Shown here one piece after another: positions 57,861-64,000 of a stretch of DNA of 64,000 bases; the first letter of the stretch is position 1; each line of letters opens with the position of its first letter. The stretch lies in contig NZ_JAERQF010000003.1 in assembly GCF_016734815.1 (NCBI RefSeq), forward strand, positions 1-64,000, read 5' to 3'. The DNA comes from Hymenobacter rubidus (lineage in GTDB: Bacteria > Bacteroidota > Bacteroidia > Cytophagales > Hymenobacteraceae). The position numbers and the translations under genes are program-made. The notes under the pieces were generated by a model, which ran no database searches, had not been told where the DNA came from, and saw only the letters and a list, made by a program, of their open reading frames with translations.

Positions 57861-58430
57861 ATGGAAGATTTGTTTAAAAAATTCGTAAATGCTGGCGTGG
57901 GTTACATCGCCCAGGGCAGCAAGTCGCTACAGAGCACCATCGAAAAGCTGGTGAAAGACAACAAGATGACCCAGGAAGAGGGGAAGAAAATTGTGGATGA
58001 GCTGTTGAAAAGCGGCGAAACCAAGCGCGTTGAGCTGGAAAAGCAATTTCAGGGCCTGGCCGAGCGCGTGAAAAGCTCCGTTGGCCTCGGCGATGCCAAG
58101 CCCAAGGGCAAGGCCGCGGCCAAAAAGCCCGCTGCCAAACCCGCTGCGAAAACAGCCGCCGCCACGGCCAACAGCGCCGCCAGCAAAGCCGCTGGTGCGG
58201 TGAAGAAAGTAGCCGACAAAGTGAGCGCCGTCGCCGATTCGGCCCAGAAATCGACGGCTGCCAAAGCCGCTGCTCCGGCCAAACCGGCTGCCAAGCCCGC
58301 CGCAAAAGCCTCCGCAAAGCCTGCTGCCAAAGCGGCCGCGAAGCCCGCTGCCAAACCCGCCACCAGCAAGCCCGCCGCCAAGAAGCCCGCTGCCGCAGCA
58401 CCAGCCGCCAAAACTGACGACAACGCATAG
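57861..58430 (+). CDS. Phasin/PhaF-like protein with histone H1-like tail
   Basis: 189 residues. The first 75 (MEDLFKKFVNAGVGYIAQGSKSLQSTIEKLVKDNKMTQEEGKKIVDELLKSGETKRVELEKQF...) form the helical phasin-type domain with a heptad of hydrophobics, as in PhaF/PhaI granule-associated proteins. The rest is Ala/Lys/Pro repeats of the KPAAK kind, as in histone H1 and PhaF C-termini that bind DNA. Hence a possible link of storage granules and nucleoid. Strong terminator downstream (58450-58484). Confidence 0.85.
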   Translation: MEDLFKKFVNAGVGYIAQGSKSLQSTIEKLVKDNKMTQEEGKKIVDELLKSGETKRVELEKQFQGLAERVKSSVGLGDAKPKGKAAAKKPAAKPAAKTAAATANSAASKAAGAVKKVADKVSAVADSAQKSTAAKAAAPAKPAAKPAAKASAKPAAKAAAKPAAKPATSKPAAKKPAAAAPAAKTDDNA

Positions 58431-58449
58431 CCAAGCGTTGAGAACTGAT

Positions 58450-58484
58450 AAAACCCCGTTTGCTCGGCGCAGGCGGGGTTTTTT
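58450..58484 (+). terminator. Terminator after the phasin-like gene
   Basis: AAAACCCCG / CGGGGTTTTTT around a 15-base loop. Confidence 0.85.
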
Positions 58485-58529
58485 AGCATCGTTCGAGTGC
58501 GAAGCAACCGGCTGTGCCAGCCCGTGCGG

Positions 58530-58583
58530 CGCGTTCGAATCCGCGAAATCGGTTTAATCTGCGTAAATCTGCGGTCCGTAAAT
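58530..58583. repeat. ATCCGCGAAATC-type intergenic tract
   Basis: GAATCCGCGAAATCGGTTTA and ATCTGCGTAAATCTGCGG resemble the AATCCGCGAAATC tracts common in Bacteroidota spacers; quasi-tandem units of about 11 bases. Immediately precedes the ABC1-kinase start. Confidence 0.5.
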
Positions 58584-58592
58584 CGGCGCCCT

Positions 58593-60281
58593 ATGTTCAA
58601 AAACACGATTTCTAATTTGCAGCGCATCCGGGAAGTGGCGGAGGTGCTGCTACGCTACGGCTTCGAGGATGTGGTGACGACCACGCCGCTGCGCCGCCTC
58701 GTGAGCCAGGCGCGCCGCCTGAGCTGGCAGCGGGCCGACCGGCAGGTGTTTGAAACCACGCGCTGGGAGCGGGTGCGCCTGATAATTGAGGAGCTGGGGC
58801 CCACCTTCATCAAGCTGGCCCAGGCCATGAGCAACCGGGCCGACCTGCTGCCCGAGGCGCTGATTGACGAGTTTGAGAAGCTGCAAAGCAACGTGCCGCC
58901 GTTTGAGACGGCCCTGGCCCGCCAGATTATTGAGGAGGAGCTGGGCCGGCCGATTTCCGAGGTTTTCAGCGAGTTTGATGACGTGACGCTGGGCTCGGCC
59001 AGCATCGGGCAGGTGCACCGGGCGCGGCTGCTCACGGGCGAGGAAGTGGTGGTGAAAGTGCAGCGCCCCAACGTGCGCGAAAAAGTCCGTTCCGACCTGG
59101 CTTTGCTGCACGAGCTGGTGCGCCTCACCTCTGGTTTCCTGCAAAAGCAGGGCCTGGCCAACCCGCAGGACATCGTGGACGCCTTCGAGCGGAGCATGAG
59201 CAAAGAGCTGGACTACACCGCCGAAGCGCGCTCGATGGAGCAGTTTCGCAAGCTCTACGCCGAGTACACCACGTTTTACGTGCCCAAGCCGTACCGGGAG
59301 CTGAGCACCTCGCGCATTCTGGTGATTGAGTTCGTGAGCGGCTGCAAAATCACGGACAAGGCGCAGCTGCTGGAGTGGGGCCTGAGCCCCGCCACGGTGG
59401 CCGAAAACGGCATGGATATCTACCTGACCCAGATTTTCGAGTTCGGGGTGTTTCATGCCGACCCGCACCCCGGCAACGTGCTGGTACGCCCCGACGGCAC
59501 GGTGGTGCTCATTGATTTTGGGATGGTGGGCCGCCTCACCAAGCAGCAGAAATACGCGTTTGCGGGCGTGTTTATCGGCATGGCGCGGCAGGACCCCCGC
59601 AGCATGGCGCTCAATTTCCGCCGCCTTGCCCTCACGGCCGAAATCCCGGACATGCGGGCGTTCGAGTCGGATTTGAGCCAGCTGATTGAGGATTTTGCTA
59701 CCCTCGACGTGAAGGAGATGAGCATGAGCGACCTTGCCGACTCGCTCCAAACCATCATTTACACTTACAAATTGCAGGTGCCGGGCGCGGTGTTCCTCAT
59801 CCTGCGGGCACTGGTTATTCTGGAGGGCATCGGCAAGGTGCTGCACCCCAATTTCAACACGTTTGAGTTTGTGCGGCCGTACGGGGCCAAGATTATTCGG
59901 GAGCAATACTCCCGGCAAAACCTGCTCAACGAAGCCGAATACACCGGCACGCAGCTGCTGGCCCTGCTCCAAACCCTGCCGGCTGATGTGCGCCAGATTG
60001 TGCGCAAGGTGAGCAAGGGCGAGCTGCGGGTGAAAATCGAGCTGATTGGCTACCAGACGCTGCTGCGCAAGGCCGACCAGCTGGTGAGCCGCACCATTCT
60101 GGCGCTGCTGAGCGTGGGCGGGCTGCTGTTCTCGGGCCTGTCGCTGCTGGGCCATTATTCACCCGACATGCCCTACCGGCGCGGCGTACCCGAAATAACC
60201 TGGTGGAGCTTGGGCGCCACCGGCTTCTTGCTGCTGATACTGCTGCTGCTGGGCACCCGGCGGCGCGAGAAGCTGAAGTAG
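58593..60281 (+). CDS. UbiB/ABC1 (AarF) family kinase-like protein
   Basis: 562 residues. ABC1 kinases (UbiB, COQ8) are atypical protein-kinase-like ATPases required for quinone synthesis. The extended N-terminal motif normally KxGQ is here FIKLAQ (74-77), i.e. Ala replaces Gly. The Ala-rich loop is LGSASIGQVHRA, the VAIK-like Lys is in VVVKVQRP, and the catalytic loop HADPHPGNV and metal loop LIDFGMVG are intact. Two C-terminal membrane helices (about 510-555) anchor it. Monocistronic. Confidence 0.93.
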   Translation: MFKNTISNLQRIREVAEVLLRYGFEDVVTTTPLRRLVSQARRLSWQRADRQVFETTRWERVRLIIEELGPTFIKLAQAMSNRADLLPEALIDEFEKLQSNVPPFETALARQIIEEELGRPISEVFSEFDDVTLGSASIGQVHRARLLTGEEVVVKVQRPNVREKVRSDLALLHELVRLTSGFLQKQGLANPQDIVDAFERSMSKELDYTAEARSMEQFRKLYAEYTTFYVPKPYRELSTSRILVIEFVSGCKITDKAQLLEWGLSPATVAENGMDIYLTQIFEFGVFHADPHPGNVLVRPDGTVVLIDFGMVGRLTKQQKYAFAGVFIGMARQDPRSMALNFRRLALTAEIPDMRAFESDLSQLIEDFATLDVKEMSMSDLADSLQTIIYTYKLQVPGAVFLILRALVILEGIGKVLHPNFNTFEFVRPYGAKIIREQYSRQNLLNEAEYTGTQLLALLQTLPADVRQIVRKVSKGELRVKIELIGYQTLLRKADQLVSRTILALLSVGGLLFSGLSLLGHYSPDMPYRRGVPEITWWSLGATGFLLLILLLLGTRRREKLK

Positions 60282-60418
60282 CGGCAGGCCGATGCCGCAA
60301 CGAGCCGGCGAGGTTTTGGACTGACCCGGTCAAGAATTTAGTGGCGGAGCTTGGTAGCCGCGCGTGCGGAGCCCGACCTTTGCCGGCGTGGAGCGCTATT
60401 TCCGTTCCACTTGCCTGC

Positions 60419-62581
60419 ATGTCTGCTTCGTTTTGCTTCCGGTTGTTTTTCGCCTTTTTTGGCATTTTACTGGGAGTGGTGCCGCGTTTTTCCAACGCCC
60501 AGACGGCTCCGGTCGGCGGCTTGGTGCTGCGCGATGCCAGCCTGCGCACCGATACTTCCACCTACCTCCTGAGCCGCAACACGGTGCCGGTGCAGGGCGT
60601 GCCCACGCTGTATTTCTGGTATAGGCGCGACGATGAAACGGTGGAGCTGCGCCTGTACCCGGCTAATCCGGCCAATGCCAAGCCGGTGCGTCTGCGCCGC
60701 AGCCCTGACTACCAGCAGCTCGACTCGCTGAGCAAGGAAGACGATGGCAGCCTGCGCACCCGCCTGAAATTCCAGAATTTGACGACCAGCCGGTTCCTGC
60801 GGCTGGTGGTGGAGCAGGCTTCCGACTCGGCCGGACGTACGCCCAGCCGGCAGGAGGTGCCGCTGCTGCCGTTGGCCCGCACTTCGCTGGCGCTGCGTGT
60901 GACGGATAACGAGCTGTTTGTGGGCGAGGAAAAGGTGTTTGAGCTCACCAGCTCGAACCCGCGCAATGTGCACACCACCGGCGAATGGATGCGCGGGCCG
61001 GAATTTGACTACCGCCTGGTGGCCGAGGCCAACGGCACCCTGCGCCTGCACGTGCTGCCCAACCAGCTGGGCGTGCGCACCCTGGCCGTGAAGCTGCAAA
61101 CCGAGCGGCCCACGCTGGTGGCCGGCAACCGCCTCAGCTACCAGCTGCCGGTGCTGAAGCAGGAGTTCAACGTGAAAGCCAGTCGCTTGCGCTTTCTATC
61201 GCCCGACCAGCGCAGCGTGACCATGGACGACGTGAGCCGGCGCCGGGGCGTGGAGCTGATACTCGATAACGGCCGCAGCTTCGAGCTGCATCGCACCTAC
61301 CGTATTGAGGACCAGGAAGAAGCCGGCGGCGCGCTCATTGCCGAAATATTCACCCGCCAGTACCTGAGCAACGACCGGGTGCTGTGCTACTTCCGCCCCT
61401 ACAACATCCACCGCCAAACCGCCGGCTACCTCTACATCAAGGAAAATGACGCGCCCCGCTACCTCACCAACCTCGACATCACGCCCCAAACCGTGATTCG
61501 GAACGTGCAGGTGCTGCACCGCGGCGGCGAGTGGACGCCCGGCCTGAGCGTGAGCCCCGGCGAAACCGTGGACGTGCGCCTCGAGGGTGACGGCCTGCAA
61601 AAAGCCCGCATTAGCTTCGAGGATTTGCCGGTGGTGCCTTCCGATTCGTCGGTGCGCACCGATAGCCGGCTGGTGTACCGGGTGCATGTGCCCGTGAGCT
61701 TCGACAAGCGCAAAAGCACGATTTACAACCTGGGCCAGCCCACGGGCTACACGTTGAACATAAAGGAATTCCAGCGGCCGCATCCGCTGGATTTTGTGTC
61801 GGTGGCCTACGGCGACGCCGCCCGCCCCATCACCCGGCTCAATGGCCCGGTGCTGTACGACGGCACCATTCGGGACGTAGTGTTTCAGTTCAACCCCAAC
61901 GGCATCGACAAGGCCGACCAGCTCTACGGCAAGCAGTACCTGACCTTCGAAATCAGGACCGTGAATAGCAAGGGCGACCTGGTGGAGCAGCGCGCCGTGG
62001 AAAGCCTGCTGGTGTGCCCCGGCGACAACTCACCCCGCGCCGCTTTCTACGCCGATAAGCAGTGCCGCACCGACCCGCTGAGCCTCAACACCATCCTGAG
62101 CCGCAAAACCTATGACCTCGACGAGTGGAGCCGCATTTTGGTCACTGTCAAGCACCAGGCCAGCCAGTACGGCGAAACCGGCTATACCCAAACCGTGGAG
62201 CTGGTGCTCAAGCGCCGCTACAAGTTCGACATCGACGTGAGCTTCCCGGCGGGCCTGCTCACCCGCAAGCAGGGCGAGAGCAGCTACGGCGACCTCGGCG
62301 GTATCTCGCTGGCCACGCTGGCGCAGTTCAGCTTCTACAGCCCCAACAAAATCAACCGCTTGCGTCCGTACAAAATCGGGGCCGGTTTCGTGGCCCTCAA
62401 CGCCTTCAACCTGGGCAGCAGCAGCGCCAACCGCGACCTCGGCCTGGTGATTCTGGGCTCGGTGTACCCCACGCGGCGCGAGGCCAAGTTCACGTTTCCG
62501 CTCTACCTGGGCGGTGGTTTTTTGCTGGGCACCAGCCGGTGGTTCTACATGCTGGGGCCGGGCATTGGGGTGCGGCTGTAG
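60419..62581 (+). CDS. Large secreted/outer-membrane-associated protein (720 aa), unknown
   Basis: Signal peptide MSASFCFRLFFAFFGILLGVVPRFSNAQ, then predominantly beta sequence with repeated YxLxxV-type strands and domains of about 90 residues (LRVTDNELFVGEEKVFELTSS, FNVKASRLRFLSPDQRSVTMDDVSRRRGVELILDNG). The last part (VSFPAGLL, GISLATLAQFSFYS, IGAGFVALNAFNLG, FPLYLGGGFLLGTSRWFYMLGPGIGVRL) is Gly/aromatic and ends in Leu, like an outer-membrane beta-barrel strand. A GACCTTTG box with TTG 21 bases before it lies 37 bases upstream. No known family recognised. Confidence 0.7.
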   Translation: MSASFCFRLFFAFFGILLGVVPRFSNAQTAPVGGLVLRDASLRTDTSTYLLSRNTVPVQGVPTLYFWYRRDDETVELRLYPANPANAKPVRLRRSPDYQQLDSLSKEDDGSLRTRLKFQNLTTSRFLRLVVEQASDSAGRTPSRQEVPLLPLARTSLALRVTDNELFVGEEKVFELTSSNPRNVHTTGEWMRGPEFDYRLVAEANGTLRLHVLPNQLGVRTLAVKLQTERPTLVAGNRLSYQLPVLKQEFNVKASRLRFLSPDQRSVTMDDVSRRRGVELILDNGRSFELHRTYRIEDQEEAGGALIAEIFTRQYLSNDRVLCYFRPYNIHRQTAGYLYIKENDAPRYLTNLDITPQTVIRNVQVLHRGGEWTPGLSVSPGETVDVRLEGDGLQKARISFEDLPVVPSDSSVRTDSRLVYRVHVPVSFDKRKSTIYNLGQPTGYTLNIKEFQRPHPLDFVSVAYGDAARPITRLNGPVLYDGTIRDVVFQFNPNGIDKADQLYGKQYLTFEIRTVNSKGDLVEQRAVESLLVCPGDNSPRAAFYADKQCRTDPLSLNTILSRKTYDLDEWSRILVTVKHQASQYGETGYTQTVELVLKRRYKFDIDVSFPAGLLTRKQGESSYGDLGGISLATLAQFSFYSPNKINRLRPYKIGAGFVALNAFNLGSSSANRDLGLVILGSVYPTRREAKFTFPLYLGGGFLLGTSRWFYMLGPGIGVRL

Positions 62582-62603
62582 GGCTGCGGAACGGCCAAAC
62601 TGC

Positions 62604-64000
62604 TTACTCGTCGGCGGCTTTCCGGGGCTGAAACTTGAACACCGGCGAGGGCTTGTGCTCCTTGGTGAAAATTTGCGCAAAGCGCGCAATTACCGCCGGT
62701 TGCTGTTTGGCCACGTCGTGCGTTTCGGCCGGGTCGGCGTCCAGGTCATACAGCTCGATGGGGCCGTTGGGGGTAGTCGCCATGTTCAGGCGCACGGCTT
62801 TCCAGTGGCCCATGCGGGCGGCCACGCTGCCGCCCTGCTCATAAAACTCCCAGTACAGGTACGGATGCTGTTGCTGCTGGCCTTTGCCGGTTAGCGTGGG
62901 CACCATGGAAACGCCATCAAGGTTGGCCGGCGTTTTCAGGCCCGCTAATTCGGTGAAGGTGGGCAGCAGGTCCCAAAAGGCCACCACCTGCTTGGTTACA
63001 ACTCCGGCTTTCACCTGGCCGGGCCACCTGGCAATAAACGGCTCGCGAATACCGCCTTCGTACAAATCCCTTTTCGCCCCGCGAAACCCGCCGCTGCTGT
63101 TAAAATAATTCAGCTCCTTGCCACCTTCCGGCGAAGGGCCATTGTCGGAAGTGAAAATTACCAAGGTGTTGCCGTCAAGATGCAGCTCCTTGAGCGTGCG
63201 CATGATTTGGCCCACTTGGTCGTCGAGCACCCCCATCATGCCCACGAAGGCCGCCCGCGGATAGGGTTGCGACAGGTAAGGACCCGATTTGGTGAAGGTT
63301 GGAGCACTGGTATCGGGGCCGATATACGGCTTTTCCGGACCAAATTTCCCGATGGTCTGCTTCATGTACGCGGGCGGGGCGGCTAGTTCCGCGTGCGGAA
63401 TCACCGTCGTCACAAACACGGCAAAGGGTTGGTCCTTATGCTGCTTGATGAATTCCAGCGTTTTTCGATGGATTAAATCCGGGGCGTAGGTGCCCGAGCG
63501 GGCGCCGCTGTTTTCGGGCAGCATTACTTTTTCCCGGTTGTGCCACAGGTAGTAAGGGTAGTAATTGTGGGCCAGGGTCTGGCTGTTGTAGCCAAAGAAT
63601 TCATCGAAGCCCTTGTTCACCGGGTCGCCGCTGGTGCCGGGGCCGCCCAGGCCCCACTTGCCGAAGCAGCCGGTGGCATAGCCGGCCTTCTTCAGCAGCT
63701 GCGGAATGATGACGGTCGAATCGGGCAAAGGGTACTGGCCCTCCGGCTTCACCGCGAGGTTGCCCCGGACGGGCGTGTGCCCGGTGTGCTGGCCCGTGAA
63801 CAAGGACGAGCGGGACGGCGAGCACACCGCCGTGCCGGCATAGGCCTGCGTAAACTTCATGCCTTCGGTGGCCAGCCGGTCAATGTTGGGGGTTTTGAAC
63901 CGCTTCTGACCGTAGCAGCTAATATCCCCGTAGCCCAAATCATCGGCCACAATGAAAATGATATTGGGCGGGCGCTGGGCTTTGGGCTTCGTTTGAGCAA
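62604..64000 (-). CDS. Arylsulfatase-type sulfatase, 5' truncated by window
   Basis: The frame continues to the right window edge (AQTKPKAQRPPNIIFIVADDLGYGD...), so the signal peptide is missing. Alkaline-phosphatase-superfamily sulfatase: metal-binding DDLGYGD, the formylglycine site CSPSR (Cys in AVCSPSRSSLF), TGCFGKWGLGG, TSDNGPSPEGG and GVSMVPTLTGK. The enzyme removes sulfate esters from glycans or aryl compounds after maturation by a formylglycine-generating enzyme or anSME encoded elsewhere. Ends 23 bases after the convergent secreted-protein gene. Confidence 0.93.
   Translation of the reverse strand, partial: AQTKPKAQRPPNIIFIVADDLGYGDISCYGQKRFKTPNIDRLATEGMKFTQAYAGTAVCSPSRSSLFTGQHTGHTPVRGNLAVKPEGQYPLPDSTVIIPQLLKKAGYATGCFGKWGLGGPGTSGDPVNKGFDEFFGYNSQTLAHNYYPYYLWHNREKVMLPENSGARSGTYAPDLIHRKTLEFIKQHKDQPFAVFVTTVIPHAELAAPPAYMKQTIGKFGPEKPYIGPDTSAPTFTKSGPYLSQPYPRAAFVGMMGVLDDQVGQIMRTLKELHLDGNTLVIFTSDNGPSPEGGKELNYFNSSGGFRGAKRDLYEGGIREPFIARWPGQVKAGVVTKQVVAFWDLLPTFTELAGLKTPANLDGVSMVPTLTGKGQQQQHPYLYWEFYEQGGSVAARMGHWKAVRLNMATTPNGPIELYDLDADPAETHDVAKQQPAVIARFAQIFTKEHKPSPVFKFQPRKAADE

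Noticed and set aside
57608..57862. 84-codon minus-strand frame in the gap before the phasin gene
   Set aside because: No coding character, starts at the phasin start and ends randomly; treated as intergenic.
58520..58580. tRNA-like GTTCGAATCC near 58529
   Set aside because: No acceptor stem or anticodon arm can be drawn; belongs to the ATCCGCGAAATC tract.

Overview
The window looks like a chromosomal segment of a high-GC member of the Bacteroidota, most likely Hymenobacter or a close relative (Cytophagales). I base this on several things: many Bacteroidota-restricted families (DUF3276, DUF3822, DUF4296, the type IX secretion plug protein, Bat aerotolerance proteins, a YozG/DUF2975 pair), promoter -7 boxes of the Bacteroidota type TAnnTTTG, absence of obvious Shine-Dalgarno sequences, and dense intergenic palindromes. 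Genus is an inference; no rRNA or tRNA gene was found.

Layout. 1-79 is the edge of an IS3-type element. 215-3214 holds small membrane proteins, a DUF58 protein and a PUR-like nucleic-acid binding protein. 3436-4536 is ychF. 4537-6963 is an AT-rich island with a membrane acyltransferase and a decayed IS5-type element. 6964-9575 carries an SDR, an epimerase and a glycosyltransferase. 9676-17132 holds envelope proteins (DUF547, DUF6134-like, M48 protease, Gly-rich lipoprotein, T9SS plug protein), an acetyltransferase and a methyltransferase. 17334-18026 is a second AT-rich module (DUF2975 plus HTH). 18209-30675 mixes an ABC-F ATPase, a fatty acid desaturase, an AsmA-like protein, DNA repair (AlkA-like), a Na+/H+ antiporter and threonine aldolase. 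30809-36544 holds phosphoesterase, Nudix, coaD-DUF3822, DUF4126, and a thioesterase coupled to a CdiA-type nuclease-like gene. 36710-42193 holds a Dda-like helicase, DUF1573, DUF423, a retropepsin-like protease, menC and a KGG stress protein. 42465-46050 is an ergothioneine locus (egtB, egtD and a PLP aminotransferase), followed by a MATE transporter. 48310-54246 holds csaA, DUF4296 and a loosely spaced Bat-type set (DUF58, BatD/DUF4381-like, BatA). 54523-64000 holds YggS, acyltransferase, hydrolase, a phasin/histone-like protein, an ABC1 kinase, a large secreted protein and a truncated sulfatase.

Most genes are conserved housekeeping or envelope functions in short operons. I do not see a defence island, CRISPR array, prophage or secondary-metabolite cluster. 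The most unusual content is non-coding: at least three families of long palindromes (about 80-110 bp), some nested inside one another, plus heptanucleotide-unit repeats that repeatedly sit just before start codons, one of which has entered the egtB reading frame. A subset of genes has a -7 box exactly four bases before the start codon, predicting leaderless mRNAs. The best candidates for new biology are these repeat families, the thioesterase/CdiA-like pair and the egtBD-aminotransferase operon.
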